Counted from the first letter of the stretch, positions 47,716-56,952 are shown. The stretch is 64,000 nucleotides of DNA from Sphingosinicella microcystinivorans (GCF_003634215.1 NZ_RBWX01000011.1:124001-188000), one strand, 5' to 3'. Program-made: numbers and translations. The notes: generated by a model not told the origin, from the sequence alone.

Positions 47716-48368
47716 CGACGCCTCCGTACACTGTGCGCCCGCACGATCCGCCCCCGCGAATCGGTAAGACTGGGTATCAATTCATGTTCGAAAACGAAGC
47801 GGCGCTTGGCTTCCGCAAGCTCGTCCTCAACCGCTGCACCTTTCAGCAACAGCCACGTGCAGGACTTTGCAGCATAGGGTTCGCCCCAGTCAAACAGCTT
47901 CGCGAGCGGTGCGCACGCACGTGCGGTTATATGGTCGAACTTCACAGAGCCCAGCGATTCAACGCGCTGATTCAACACCTTGACGTTGCGCTCCAACCCA
48001 AGCGCATCGCGCACGGTTTCAAGGAACACCGTCTTTTTGCGAATCGAATCGACGAGCGTGACCGAATCACCCGTTAACAGTCCGATAACCATTCCGGGAA
48101 AGCCTGCGCCGCTTCCGATGTCGAGCCATGTGGGCCGATGCGCCGCGCCTTCGCGCTCGACAAGCTGGAGAAGTTGCATGGAATCGGCGAAATGACGGAC
48201 CCACACGTGTGGGAGCGTGGCCGGGCCGACGAGGTTGAACTTTGCCTGCCACTCAGTGAGCAGCGCGGCATAGCTATCGAGCTTCACCAATGTTTCACGT
48301 GAAACATTGAAGGTCGCCGCGAACCACGCGCGCTGCTCTTCGGGCGGTTCAGGCGGCGCGTTTGACAT
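47712..48368 (-). CDS. rsmG: 16S rRNA (guanine527-N7)-methyltransferase RsmG
   Basis: The protein has 218 residues from the ATG at 48368, which overlaps the mnmG stop by 20 nt. The SAM motif is [14 protein letters not shown]. Residues 22-26 (VSRET) are encoded by a complete parS site, so the protein sequence here is constrained by the DNA element. It methylates G527 of 16S rRNA. Confidence 0.95.
   Translation of the reverse strand: MSNAPPEPPEEQRAWFAATFNVSRETLVKLDSYAALLTEWQAKFNLVGPATLPHVWVRHFADSMQLLQLVEREGAAHRPTWLDIGSGAGFPGMVIGLLTGDSVTLVDSIRKKTVFLETVRDALGLERNVKVLNQRVESLGSVKFDHITARACAPLAKLFDWGEPYAAKSCTWLLLKGAAVEDELAEAKRRFVFEHELIPSLTDSRGRIVRAHSVRRRR
48291..48306. promoter_or_regulatory. parS: parS site inside rsmG
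   Basis: TGTTTCACGTGAAACA matches the 16-bp parS consensus exactly and is palindromic. It lies in the 5' coding region of rsmG and encodes VSRET there. Confidence 0.95.
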
Positions 48369-50196
48369 GGCGGAGAAGCGCGGTGAGGGCAGCGGGAGTG
48401 ACGCCGGCGACGCGCGCGGCGGCGCCGAGGCTGTCAGGTCGGGCACGGTTCAGGCGGTCGATCATCTCGTTCGATAGGCCACCGATCGCCGAATAGTCGA
48501 GATCGTACGGCAGGCGCAGCGCCTCATCTCGACGGAAGGCGTCAATCTCTCCCGACTGTCGTTCCAGATAGACGGCATAGCGCGCATCTGTATGGAGTTG
48601 CTCGGCGTGCGGCTCCGCGATGTCGGAGAGTTCCGGCCAGACCGAGACGGCGTCTGCCCATGCGACGTCCGGGAATCGCAACCATTCGAATGCCGACCGC
48701 GTTACGCCATCTTGGCGAACTCCAAGACCGGCGCGTTGCAGCTGGGCTGGAGACGCGCGCGCGGCATCAAGCTGCGCCCTCCCCTTTACAAGCGCCTCAG
48801 CCCGGTCGCGGAAAAGCCGCGCACGATGGCCGCTAAGCAAGCCGAGGGCGATGGCTTTTTCGGATAGCCTCTGATCGGCGTTGTCGGCACGCAGATGCAG
48901 GCGATACTCGGCGCGCGAGGTAAACATACGGTATGGCTCGGTGACACCCTGCGTCACGAGGTCATCGATCATCACGCCGATGTAAGATTCGGCCCGATCA
49001 AACACCGCCGGCGAGAGATCACGTGCACTGCGAGCGGCGTTGAGTCCGGCAACCAAACCCTGCCCGGCTGCCTCTTCATAGCCGGTCGTGCCATTGATCT
49101 GTCCCGCGAAGAACAGACGGGGGATGGCGTGCAGCTCAAGTGTCCGCGAAAGCGCACGTGGATCGATATAGTCATACTCGATCGCGTAGCCGGGCCGTGC
49201 GATCTCGACCTGCTCCAGTCCTGTGAGTGTGCGCAGGAACGCGCGCTGCACATCCACGGGCAGCGACGTGGAAAGGCCGTTCGGATAGATGAGCGGATCA
49301 TCGAGGCCTTCGGGTTCAAGGAAAACCTGGTGCCCATCACGGTCACCGAAGCGCATCACCTTGTCTTCGATCGAAGGGCAATAGCGCGGTCCAGTGCCTT
49401 CGATGCGACCGCTGTAGACTGCGCTGGCGTGAATGTTCTCACGGATGATGTCGTGGGTGGCGATGTTGGTGCGCGTGATTCCGCAGCTCAGCTGTGGGTT
49501 CATCGCCCCGCGCGTCGACGCTGCGAAAAAGGATGGCACGTCATCCCCGTCCTGCCACTCGACACGGGTCCAGTCGATCGTCCGGCCATCGAGCCGGGCG
49601 GGCGTTCCCGTCTTGAGCCGCGCCATGGGCAGGCCCAGGGCGCGAAGACGTTGCGCGAGGTTTACAGATGATGCCTCCCCGACCCGACCACCATCGCGCA
49701 CGTCACCACCGATAAGGATGACGCCGCCGAGAAAGGTTCCAGTCGTGAGGACCACGGCGAGGGCGCCGATCGTCGCGCCATCAGAGAGTACGACACCCGA
49801 CACGCCGTCGGCGTCCACGACCAAATCGTCGACACGCGCTTCCAGAACTTGCAGGCCAGGTTGTGTATCGATCGCCCGTTGCATGGCCCGGCGGTAGAGC
49901 TTGCGGTCCGCCTGCGCACGTGGCCCCTGGACCGCCGGACCCTTCCGGCGATTGAGCAGGCGATACTGAATCGCCGCAGCATCGGCCGCCTCCGACATCA
50001 CGCCGCCGAGCGCATCGAGTTCGCGCACGATGTGCCCCTTCCCAAGGCCACCGATCGCCGGGTTGCAGGACATCACACCGATGGTCGCGCGCCCCGGCGT
50101 TACCAAAAGCGTACGCGCTCCCGCCCGCGCGGCGGCAGTCGCCGCCTCGCAACCGGCATGTCCGGCCCCGATGACGAGTACGTCGAATCGTTCCAT
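48349..50196 (-). CDS. mnmG: tRNA uridine-5-carboxymethylaminomethyl modification enzyme MnmG
   Basis: The protein has 615 residues. The FAD-binding start is [13 protein letters not shown], then [22 protein letters not shown], and the C-terminal domain ends around [16 protein letters not shown]. With MnmE it modifies U34 of several tRNAs. The two mnm genes flank two parS sites in a 100-nt gap. Confidence 0.97.
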   Translation of the reverse strand: MERFDVLVIGAGHAGCEAATAAARAGARTLLVTPGRATIGVMSCNPAIGGLGKGHIVRELDALGGVMSEAADAAAIQYRLLNRRKGPAVQGPRAQADRKLYRRAMQRAIDTQPGLQVLEARVDDLVVDADGVSGVVLSDGATIGALAVVLTTGTFLGGVILIGGDVRDGGRVGEASSVNLAQRLRALGLPMARLKTGTPARLDGRTIDWTRVEWQDGDDVPSFFAASTRGAMNPQLSCGITRTNIATHDIIRENIHASAVYSGRIEGTGPRYCPSIEDKVMRFGDRDGHQVFLEPEGLDDPLIYPNGLSTSLPVDVQRAFLRTLTGLEQVEIARPGYAIEYDYIDPRALSRTLELHAIPRLFFAGQINGTTGYEEAAGQGLVAGLNAARSARDLSPAVFDRAESYIGVMIDDLVTQGVTEPYRMFTSRAEYRLHLRADNADQRLSEKAIALGLLSGHRARLFRDRAEALVKGRAQLDAARASPAQLQRAGLGVRQDGVTRSAFEWLRFPDVAWADAVSVWPELSDIAEPHAEQLHTDARYAVYLERQSGEIDAFRRDEALRLPYDLDYSAIGGLSNEMIDRLNRARPDSLGAAARVAGVTPAALTALLRHVKRAA

Positions 50197-50240
50197 GATG
50201 GGAGACGGACTAGCCGAATCGGCCTTTCATGTCGACGTCG

Positions 50241-50256
50241 TGTTTCACGTGAAACA
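50241..50256. promoter_or_regulatory. parS: parS site in mnmE-mnmG gap (first)
   Basis: TGTTTCACGTGAAACA is an exact parS palindrome, 45 nt upstream of the mnmG start. Confidence 0.95.
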
Positions 50257-50280
50257 TTGCGGGCTCAGCTCGTCCCCAAA

Positions 50281-50296
50281 TGTTTCACGTGAAACA
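50281..50296. promoter_or_regulatory. parS: parS site abutting the mnmE stop codon
   Basis: TGTTTCACGTGAAACA is exact and ends one base before the mnmE stop (50297). It is 40 bp centre to centre from the neighbouring parS. Confidence 0.95.
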
Positions 50297-51592
50297 TCAT
50301 TTGCCAATGCAGAAGCGGCCAAACACAATATCCAGTATGTCCTCGACGCCTACCCGGCCCGTCAGACGACCGAGGGCACGCATCGCCAGCCTCAATGATT
50401 CGGCCCGAAGCACTGCGTCATGCTCCTCGAAAGCGGTAGCGAGCGCGTCACGGCATTCGGCGAGGGCATCACGCTGACGCGCATGTGTTACGAGCGCATC
50501 CTGCCCTGCTCCCACCAAAGCATCTGCCCGTTCAACAAGCAGCGCCTCAAGCGCGGCAAGCCCCTCACCCGTTACCGCCGATACGCGCAGCCGTGTGTCG
50601 GCGTGGCCATGACGAATGTCCGCCTTGGACTCGACAACAATCGCGCCCGCCGGAATGTGTGCCTCGCGATCATCCGGGCCAAGAAGAAAGACGACCAGAT
50701 CCGATTCATCCGCACGCTGGCGGGCACGGCGGACACCTTCAGCTTCAACGGCGCCGGCGGCATCGCGAAGGCCCGCCGTATCAACGAGCGTTGCGGCAAC
50801 ACCACCGAGATCGAGATGCACCTCGATAAGGTCGCGCGTGGTGCCGGCTTCGGGTGAAACGATGGCGACGTCGCGCTTTGCGAGCGCATTGATAAGGCTC
50901 GACTTGCCTGCGTTCGGCGCGCCGAGCAGCACGATCGTAAGTCCGCGCCGCAGGCGTTCGGCAAAGTGGTAGTTGCCGAGATGGTCCTCCATCTCGCGCA
51001 CGAGCGCCATGATCTCTGGCCCCTCGCCCTCAACGAGCCGGGTGCTGACATCCTCTTCGTCATCGCTGAAATCGAGAGCAGCCTCTGTTTCCGCGAGGAC
51101 GGAGAGCAGGCGTGCGTGCCAGCTTTCGGCGCGCGTCCGCAGACCACCGGACGCCTGGCGCAGAGCTTGACACCGCTGCGCTTCGGTCTCGGCATCGATG
51201 AGATCCGCGAGCCCCTCAGCTTCGGTAAGATCGAGCTTGCCGTTATCGAATGCCCGCCGCGTGAATTCGCCCGGCTCTGCCGGTCGCAGTCCCTCGACTG
51301 TGCCTAGCGCACGGAGCAGCGCGGCAACCACCGCTGGTCCACCCGTGACGTGCAGCTCGGCGACATCCTCCCCAGTGAAACTCCCGGGTGCCGGAAACCA
51401 CAGGACAAGGGCATCGTCGATCGCCGTTCCCGCGTCCCGCAGGCGCACAAGCGTGGCACGGCGCGGCGGCGGTACACGCCCGCCGAGCGCGAGCAAAGCC
51501 GCACCCGCCGCCGGGCCCGACACGCGAACAACCGCAACGCCAGCCGGGGGCCGTCCCGACGACAAGGAGAATATCGTTTTCTTTTCAATCAT
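50297..51592 (-). CDS. mnmE: tRNA modification GTPase MnmE
   Basis: The protein has 431 residues. The N-terminal tetrahydrofolate-binding domain starts with TIFSLSSGRPPAGVAVVRVSG. The G domain has GAPNAGKSSLINAL and DTAGLRD, and the C-terminus is the family-specific FGRFCIGK with the essential Cys. It works with MnmG on wobble uridines. Confidence 0.96.
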   Translation of the reverse strand: MIEKKTIFSLSSGRPPAGVAVVRVSGPAAGAALLALGGRVPPPRRATLVRLRDAGTAIDDALVLWFPAPGSFTGEDVAELHVTGGPAVVAALLRALGTVEGLRPAEPGEFTRRAFDNGKLDLTEAEGLADLIDAETEAQRCQALRQASGGLRTRAESWHARLLSVLAETEAALDFSDDEEDVSTRLVEGEGPEIMALVREMEDHLGNYHFAERLRRGLTIVLLGAPNAGKSSLINALAKRDVAIVSPEAGTTRDLIEVHLDLGGVAATLVDTAGLRDAAGAVEAEGVRRARQRADESDLVVFLLGPDDREAHIPAGAIVVESKADIRHGHADTRLRVSAVTGEGLAALEALLVERADALVGAGQDALVTHARQRDALAECRDALATAFEEHDAVLRAESLRLAMRALGRLTGRVGVEDILDIVFGRFCIGK

Positions 51593-51619
51593 TTGTAAAT
51601 GACGTCATGACGTCGGCAA

Positions 51620-51871
51620 CTAGCCCTTCTTGCCGCCTGTAACGCCTCCGGTCATTGCGTTCCACATTGCTTTCTGGACCTCGCCGATGCCGCTCGCCGC
51701 ACTCGGCAGCCAGTTGGACATCAGACGCTCCACATCGCTCGCGGTAAGGCCGTCCTTCATCAAGCCGGTCATGCGCTCGATATAGAGATCGTGCAGTGGA
51801 CGGACATCAGGAAGCCCCATGAACGCGCGCGCTTCTTCCGGGGAGCAGTCAATCTCGATATTCACCTTCAT
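51620..51871 (-). CDS. DUF6489-like small protein
   Basis: The protein has 83 residues from the ATG at 51871, with AGGAGG about 9 nt upstream. The sequence MKVNIEIDCSPEEARAFMGLPDV is followed by amphipathic helices and a Gly/Lys-rich end (GGVTGGKKG). It resembles a small sphingomonad family of unknown function (DUF6489-like by memory, unverified), with a phasin-like length and helical character. The longer open frame to 51964 is not supported. It is 27 nt upstream-side neighbour of mnmE on the same strand. Confidence 0.7.
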   Translation of the reverse strand: MKVNIEIDCSPEEARAFMGLPDVRPLHDLYIERMTGLMKDGLTASDVERLMSNWLPSAASGIGEVQKAMWNAMTGGVTGGKKG

Positions 51872-51920
51872 GGACGCCCCTCCTCTTGTGAAAGCCGCGC
51901 GCTGGCGGGTAGGTTTTTCG

Positions 51921-51973
51921 ACGCTAAAGCATCGCGTGCAAAAGTGGGAACCGGTTTTGCGCAAAAACGACGC
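51921..51973. repeat. REP-like palindromic repeat unit of alphaproteobacterial type
   Basis: The core AAAAGTGGGAACCGGTTTT, flanked by GC and GC to form GCAAAA/TTTTGC arms, resembles a dispersed intergenic palindrome that I know from many alphaproteobacterial genomes. GACGCTAAAGCATCGC before it and GCAAAAACGACGC after it add partial symmetry. It sits in the 182-bp divergent gap between the DUF6489-like gene and the GNAT gene. Whether it is repeated in this genome cannot be seen in one window. Confidence 0.5.
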
Positions 51974-52053
51974 AACGGAAAAAGACCTGTGCGTAACCGG
52001 GAAAGTCCGGCCCTTGCCGAGATGCTTCGAAACGAAGCCCAGAAAGGTTTGCC

Positions 52054-52554
52054 ATGGCTGATCCGGCCATCATCCGCGCCGCGCGGGCCGAGGATGACGG
52101 AGGAATCCTTGCCATCGTCAACGACGCCATCCTCAACACGACAGCTTGGTACGATTGCGCGCCGTGGACCAAAGAGCGTATTGCCGAATGGCGCACGGCG
52201 AAGCTGGCGGACGGCTGGCCGCTTATTGTTGCGGAGGTCGCAAACGGCGTCGCAGGCTTTGGCAGTTTCGGCCCATTCCGCGCCCGGCAGGCGTACGCTG
52301 GAACAGCAGAACATTCCGTATATATTTCAAATACATACCGTGAGAACGGTTATGGCCGCCAACTGCTCGAAGCGTTGATCGAGCTCGCGCGGGGCCGCGG
52401 CCTTCATACGATTGTCGGCGGAGTTGATTCCGAAAACGCAGGAAGCCTTGCGTTTCACCGCGCACTGGGCTTCGAGGAAGCGGGACGGCTGCGCGAGGTC
52501 GGACGCAAGTTCGATCGCTGGCTGACGCTCGTGTTCATGCAGAAACTGCTGTGA
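52054..52554 (+). CDS. GNAT acetyltransferase, phosphinothricin/Pat-like
   Basis: The protein has 166 residues. The Pat-like pattern is IIRAARAEDDGGILAIVNDAI, then SVYISNTYRENGYGRQLLEALIELA with the acetyl-CoA loop RxxGxG, and HRALGFEEAGRLREVGRKFDRW at the end. Family members acetylate methionine sulfoximine or phosphinothricin-like amines; housekeeping roles are also known. It sits 11 nt before the qor-type gene, likely in one operon. Confidence 0.85.
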   Translation: MADPAIIRAARAEDDGGILAIVNDAILNTTAWYDCAPWTKERIAEWRTAKLADGWPLIVAEVANGVAGFGSFGPFRARQAYAGTAEHSVYISNTYRENGYGRQLLEALIELARGRGLHTIVGGVDSENAGSLAFHRALGFEEAGRLREVGRKFDRWLTLVFMQKLL

Positions 52555-52565
52555 AGGAAAATCCG

Positions 52566-53534
52566 ATGGCGTATCGAATGGCGTTTCAGAAAACCGGCGC
52601 GCCGGAGGTAATCGCGCGTCAGGATTTCGGGCCCGACGCGCCCCGCCCCGGCGAACTCGCGATCCGCCATACGGCGATCGGGGTCAATTTCATCGATACC
52701 TATCATCGCAGCGGACTGTATCCGGTTCCGCTTCCCGCTGCGCCCGGCATCGAGGCCGCGGGAATCGTTGAGGCGATCGGCGAGGGCGTGAGCGGTTTCA
52801 CAGTTGGGGACCGCATCGGCTACTTCACCGCAAAGCCCGGTGCCTATGCCACTCACCGCAACATTCCGGCGGCGCAGGCACTGCGACTGCCGGACACACT
52901 TTCAGATGAAGATGCCGCCGCCGTGATGCTGAAGGCGGCGACCACCGAATATCTCATCGAACGCTGCGCCCATATGAAGGCCGGAGATGCTGCGCTTGTC
53001 CACGCCGCCGCAGGCGGGGTCGGTTTGCTCCTCGTCCAATGGCTGAAGGCGATCGGCGTCCGCGTCGTCGCCACCGCCGGGTCTGCCGAGAAGCAGGCGC
53101 TTGCGCGATCGGCGGGGGCCGATGTCGTCTGCGACTATGCCGATGCCGCCACCACGGCGCGGGAGATGACGGAAGGCGCCGGAGTCAACGCGGTGTTCGA
53201 CGGCGTCGGCAAGGCCACCTGGGACGTATCGCTCTCCGCGCTGCGCCCGCGCGGGCTCCTTGTCAGCTTCGGCAACGCTTCAGGGCCCGTAACGGGAGTC
53301 GACCTCGGCGTTCTCGCCGCCAGGGGCTCGCTGTTCGTTACACGCCCGACTGTCGCGCACTATTACGCCACACCCAGTGATTTCCAGGCTGGAACCACCC
53401 GCTTCATGGAAATGCTCGCCACCGGAAAACTGAAGGCCGATAGCCACCAGCGCCGCGCACTCGCCGACGCCGCGCAGGTCCACCGCGATCTCGAGGCGCG
53501 CAAAACCACGGGCGCGACGATCATGCTGCCGTGA
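52566..53534 (+). CDS. NADPH:quinone oxidoreductase (zeta-crystallin type)
   Basis: The protein has 322 residues from the ATG at 52566, 8 nt after AAGGA. It is a zinc-free medium-chain dehydrogenase: FIDTYHRSGLYPVPLPAAPGIEAAGIVEAIG with the quinone-reductase GxxPGxE-type block, Rossmann loop HAAAGGVG, and a late YYATPSDFQAG. It catalyses NADPH-dependent quinone reduction or a related enone reaction. The gene downstream is convergent and AT-rich. Confidence 0.9.
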   Translation: MAYRMAFQKTGAPEVIARQDFGPDAPRPGELAIRHTAIGVNFIDTYHRSGLYPVPLPAAPGIEAAGIVEAIGEGVSGFTVGDRIGYFTAKPGAYATHRNIPAAQALRLPDTLSDEDAAAVMLKAATTEYLIERCAHMKAGDAALVHAAAGGVGLLLVQWLKAIGVRVVATAGSAEKQALARSAGADVVCDYADAATTAREMTEGAGVNAVFDGVGKATWDVSLSALRPRGLLVSFGNASGPVTGVDLGVLAARGSLFVTRPTVAHYYATPSDFQAGTTRFMEMLATGKLKADSHQRRALADAAQVHRDLEARKTTGATIMLP

Positions 53535-53538
53535 ATTT

Positions 53539-54042
53539 TCACCGACGAGCTGCTGTTTTCTTGGGAGATACTTCAGGGAAATACTTCCCCGCATCCCTTT
53601 TCAAAGAAGCATGAATATCAGAAAAATCTATGACAAACGCGAACGAAATCTGACCATCACTTGTTATAGAAAGTGGATTTCCTTTTGATCCTCTAAAATA
53701 TATATCTACACCATCTGTAATAAAGTATCTTATAATTTCACTATTATACTCTATCCCATTTGGAATGAATTTTAATCCGTTCTCAGTGCTCAGTTTGTCT
53801 ATGGCAACTTTTAACTTTTTAACACTTACCCCCTTTCGCAGAAGATCAGATATTGCCCTGAGAATAACCAAATCTCGGAACGTATACCTCCGCCGTATAC
53901 CTTTCCTTGGAACCTCGGGAATCAATTCTCCCCGATAAATATTCTGCCTTTCTAAGTAGTTTACCATTATCTGCGTCAGGCCGCAGAACCCCGCAGCTTG
54001 CTTAAATGAAACAAAAGACGGTTCTGATCGATCTCGACTCAT
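53539..54042 (-). CDS. MerR-type HTH protein in an AT-rich island
   Basis: The protein has 167 residues. A MerR-like winged helix is visible: FVSFKQAAGFCGLTQIMVNYLERQ, then GIRRRYTFRDLVILRAISDLLRKGVSVKKLKVAI. The C-terminal half (about 95-150) has mixed polar sequence and no known effector-domain signature. Most of the gene is visibly AT-rich with codons unlike its neighbours, a sign of horizontal acquisition. There is no Shine-Dalgarno before the ATG; a TATTAT-containing stretch and a 14-bp palindrome sit right upstream, which suggests autoregulation (inference). Confidence 0.72.
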   Translation of the reverse strand: MSRDRSEPSFVSFKQAAGFCGLTQIMVNYLERQNIYRGELIPEVPRKGIRRRYTFRDLVILRAISDLLRKGVSVKKLKVAIDKLSTENGLKFIPNGIEYNSEIIRYFITDGVDIYFRGSKGNPLSITSDGQISFAFVIDFSDIHASLKRDAGKYFPEVSPKKTAARR

Positions 54043-54054
54043 GCGATAATAATA

Positions 54055-54068
54055 GTATTGCGCAATAC
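54055..54068. promoter_or_regulatory. 14-bp palindrome GTATTGCGCAATAC upstream of the MerR-like gene
   Basis: GTATTGCGCAATAC is a perfect palindrome centred 19-20 nt upstream of the MerR-like start codon and about 76 nt before the small divergent ORF. TATTAT (minus strand) adjoins it. A dimeric MerR-type operator is the simplest reading. Confidence 0.5.
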
Positions 54069-54137
54069 CTAAAATACAGCCCCTACAAATTGTTACTCAA
54101 AAAGATATCTGTCCCACATCTTGCGATGGAGGGAGAA

Positions 54138-54329
54138 ATGATCGAGGCTCACATATATTCGAACGTATCAGGCATCTGGACCGGTCGTCTATTTGATCAC
54201 GGCATTCCAATCTGGAACGGAAAGACTTGGACAGCATCCAGCCGTTCTGAGCTAATCAGCCTTATGAAAGGTTCCATAGCGCTCAAGCACATAAATTTTC
54301 GGGATAAATTGGAACCGACGGATCCGTGA
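54138..54329 (+). CDS. Small AT-rich ORF divergent from MerR-like gene, unknown
   Basis: The ORF has 63 residues (MIEAHIYSNVSGIWTGRLFD...) from the ATG at 54138, which follows GGAGGGAGAA. The open frame begins at 54006, but that start overlaps the MerR-like gene. The sequence is polar with a central WNGKTW and no recognised family or signal peptide. Composition matches the AT-rich island, so it was probably acquired with the MerR-like gene. It may also be a remnant. Confidence 0.4.
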   Translation: MIEAHIYSNVSGIWTGRLFDHGIPIWNGKTWTASSRSELISLMKGSIALKHINFRDKLEPTDP

Positions 54330-54347
54330 TTATATACTGACCGCATC

Positions 54348-54746
54348 TCAATCCTGACCAAACAGAACTCTTTCAATCTTCAGTAAGCGCTCCGCGCCGC
54401 TCCGGTCCGGCCAGCGGATCGTCTGGCCTTCGGCGAGCCCGATGAGACCGGCGCCGACAAGCGAGAGGATCGAAAGCTTTCCCGCGCCGATATCCGCTTC
54501 GGGCGGATAGACGAGCTCGACCGTGCGCCGCGCACCGGTGCCCTCGTCCACGAAATCGACACGCGCACCCATGCGCACCACCCCTTGCGGGAAGCTTTCT
54601 GCGGCGTGCACGGCGGCGCGCTCGATTTCGCGCAAAAGAAGCCCCGCAGCCTCGGGAAGGCGCGCCTCCGCGGCAAGTGCGAGGTCTCCAAGCCTTTCGG
54701 CTTCGGTATCGATGAGGTGAATCGGCGGACGCGATGCGTCGGTCAT
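54348..54746 (-). CDS. GreA/GreB C-terminal-domain protein, Rnk-like nucleoside diphosphate kinase regulator
   Basis: The protein has 132 residues. The C-terminal FKBP-like GreA_GreB domain is clear: VRMGARVDFVDEGTGARRTVELVYPPEAD, then GAGLIGLAEGQTIRWPD. The N-terminal part is a short helical region, not a full coiled coil, as in Rnk. Such proteins bind RNA polymerase without the cleavage tips. A strongly structured leader precedes it. Confidence 0.85.
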   Translation of the reverse strand: MTDASRPPIHLIDTEAERLGDLALAAEARLPEAAGLLLREIERAAVHAAESFPQGVVRMGARVDFVDEGTGARRTVELVYPPEADIGAGKLSILSLVGAGLIGLAEGQTIRWPDRSGAERLLKIERVLFGQD

Positions 54747-54761
54747 GGAACAGGTCTTTCT

Positions 54762-54814
54762 GACGGCGTTGGGGACATGGCTGAACTGCCCCGAACCCGT
54801 CGGGACATGCCGTC
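54762..54814 (-). promoter_or_regulatory. Structured leader hairpin upstream of rnk-like gene
   Basis: On the minus strand GACGGC at the outer end pairs with GCCGTC, and inside it GTT-GGGGCA pairs with TG-CCCC-AAC. This makes a two-level hairpin of 53 nt ending 15 nt before the start codon. No known riboswitch class fits. It could control translation or terminate read-through from terC. Confidence 0.4.
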
Positions 54815-54920
54815 AGGGTCCGGGGCTAGATGCCCGCCAGAAGCTGGCCTCCGCTGCAGAGGCGGCGTGAAAGACTGCGTGTACCCATGATGTGGATGCT
54901 GTCCGGACCCCGGGTCGGTG

Positions 54921-55667
54921 TCAACCGCCGAACATGCTGAGCGTCATAACGCCCACCGATGGATCGACGATGCCCTCGTAGATCATCTTGAACGCGACAT
55001 AGATGATCACAAGCAGGCCGATGTAGGCAATCCAGCGGTAACGCTCGATATACTTGGCGATAATGTTCGCCGCGATGCCCATCAGCGCGACCGAAAGAAC
55101 AAGGCCGACAATAAGGATGCCCGGATGGTCACGCGCCGCGCCCGCAACGGCGAGCACGTTGTCGAGGCTCATCGAAACGTCGGCGACCGCGACCGCCCAG
55201 GCCGCAGCAACGAAGCTCTTGGCCGGACGGATACCGGAATCCTCGTCGCCTTCGATTTCGGGAGAGCCCGCAGAGTGATCGGCGCCCGCCGGGTGAAGCT
55301 CTCGGTACATTTTCCACGAAACCCAGAGCAGGAGGAGACCGCCCGCAAGAATGAGCCCGACGATCTGCATCAGCTGGGTGACGACAAGCGCGAACGCGAT
55401 ACGAAGCACGAGCGCAGCGAGAACACCGATGGCGATCACCTTGCGGCGTTCGTCAGCCGGAAGACCCGCGGCGAGCGCGCCCACGACGATTGCGTTATCG
55501 CCGGCAAGCACGATGTCGATCAGCAGGACCTGAGTGAACGCGGCGAGCGCAGCCGGCGAACCGATATTCGAGAAGTCGTTGACGATCGCCGCCCAGATGT
55601 CAGCGGGGCCGCCAAGGCTCGATGCACCGGCGGCAGCGGCCGCGGAGAAAAGAAGGCTGATATCCAT
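54921..55667 (-). CDS. TerC-family membrane protein (YjbE-type)
   Basis: The protein has 248 residues with seven predicted TM segments. The TerC hallmark acidic motifs are LLIDIVLAGDNAIVVGAL and ADVSMSLDNVLAVAG. These carriers are linked to manganese or other metal export. Two starts are possible: an ATG at 55667, 12 nt after AAGGAG, or a TTG at 55676, 3 nt after it. It directly follows rho on the minus strand. No yybP-ykoY manganese riboswitch is visible, as the upstream gap is only about 20 nt. Confidence 0.9.
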   Translation of the reverse strand: MDISLLFSAAAAAGASSLGGPADIWAAIVNDFSNIGSPAALAAFTQVLLIDIVLAGDNAIVVGALAAGLPADERRKVIAIGVLAALVLRIAFALVVTQLMQIVGLILAGGLLLLWVSWKMYRELHPAGADHSAGSPEIEGDEDSGIRPAKSFVAAAWAVAVADVSMSLDNVLAVAGAARDHPGILIVGLVLSVALMGIAANIIAKYIERYRWIAYIGLLVIIYVAFKMIYEGIVDPSVGVMTLSMFGG

Positions 55668-55689
55668 CGGGGCCAAACGCTCCTTCGGC

Positions 55690-56952
55690 TTACTGGTTCA
55701 TCGCCGCGAAGAAATCGTCGTTGGTCTTGGAATCCTTCATCTTGTCGAGCAGGAATTCCATCGCATCGACCGTGCCCATCTGCATCAGGATACGGCGCAG
55801 CACCCACATCTTGGAAAGCTTGTCCTTCTCCACAAGGAGCTCTTCCTTGCGAGTGCCGGACTTGCCCACGTCGATCGCCGGGAAGATGCGCTTGTCCGCG
55901 ACCTTGCGGTCCAGCACGATCTCGGAGTTGCCGGTGCCCTTGAACTCTTCGAAGATCACTTCGTCCATGCGGCTGCCGGTATCGATGAGCGCGGTGGCGA
56001 TGATGGAAAGCGAACCGCCCTCCTCGATGTTGCGCGCGGCACCAAAGAAGCGCTTCGGGCGCTGCAGGGCGTTCGCGTCGACACCGCCCGTCAGCACCTT
56101 GCCTGACGACGGCACGACGGTGTTGTAGGCACGGCCAAGGCGCGTGATCGAATCGAGCAGGATAACGACATCCTTCTTGTGCTCGACGAGACGTTTCGCC
56201 TTTTCTATAACCATTTCAGAGACTTGTACGTGACGGGTCGCCGGCTCATCGAAAGTGGAGGAAACGACCTCACCCTTCACGCTCCGCTGCATGTCGGTCA
56301 CTTCCTCCGGCCGCTCGTCGATCAGCAGCACGATCAGGAACACCTCGGGGTGGTTGTCGGTGATCGCCTTCGCGATGTTCTGCAGGAGGACGGTCTTACC
56401 CGTGCGCGGCGGCGCGACGATCAGCGCGCGCTGCCCCTTGCCCTGCGGCGCGATGATATCGATGACGCGCGCGGACTTGTCCTTGAGCGTCGGGTCGAGC
56501 GTGTCGAGCGTCAGCTTCTCGTCGGGATAGAGCGGCGTCAGGTTGTCGAAGTTGACACGGTGACGGACCTGCTCGGGATCGTCGAAATTGATGAGCGAGA
56601 GCTTGGTCAGCGCGAAATAGCGTTCGCCGTCCTTGGGACCGCGGATTTCGCCTTCAACCGTGTCGCCGGTGCGGAGGCCGAATTTGCGGACCTGATTCGG
56701 AGACACGTAGATGTCGTCCGGCCCGGCGAGATAGTTCGCCTCGGGCGAGCGCAGGAAGCCGAAGCCATCGGGCAGCACCTCGATGGTGCCGCCGCCCATG
56801 ATCTGCTCATCGTTGTCGGCAAGCGCTTTCAGGATCGAGAACAGCAGATCCTGCTTGCGCATGGTGGACGCGCCCTCGACGCCAAGCTCTTCGGCCATGG
56901 CAACGAGGTCGGCGGGGGTTTTCTTCTTGAGGTCTTTAAGGTGCATGACCAT
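55690..56952 (-). CDS. rho: Transcription termination factor Rho
   Basis: The protein has 420 residues. It has the N-terminal Rho helix bundle [20 protein letters not shown], the cold-shock RNA-binding domain ([22 protein letters not shown]), Walker A APPRTGKT, and the Q and R loops in [10 protein letters not shown]. The start may be the third codon (ATG at 56946, MHLKDL), as in homologues. The 138-nt gap before it is probably the rho leader; no clear attenuator is seen. Confidence 0.97.
   Translation of the reverse strand: MVMHLKDLKKKTPADLVAMAEELGVEGASTMRKQDLLFSILKALADNDEQIMGGGTIEVLPDGFGFLRSPEANYLAGPDDIYVSPNQVRKFGLRTGDTVEGEIRGPKDGERYFALTKLSLINFDDPEQVRHRVNFDNLTPLYPDEKLTLDTLDPTLKDKSARVIDIIAPQGKGQRALIVAPPRTGKTVLLQNIAKAITDNHPEVFLIVLLIDERPEEVTDMQRSVKGEVVSSTFDEPATRHVQVSEMVIEKAKRLVEHKKDVVILLDSITRLGRAYNTVVPSSGKVLTGGVDANALQRPKRFFGAARNIEEGGSLSIIATALIDTGSRMDEVIFEEFKGTGNSEIVLDRKVADKRIFPAIDVGKSGTRKEELLVEKDKLSKMWVLRRILMQMGTVDAMEFLLDKMKDSKTNDDFFAAMNQ

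Noticed and set aside
54006-54137. Longer start for the AT-rich small ORF
   Set aside because: It would overlap the MerR-like gene and its operator-like palindrome; the ribosome-binding site supports 54138.
55668-55690. yybP-ykoY manganese riboswitch before terC
   Set aside because: The gap from rho is about 20 nt, too short for the element.
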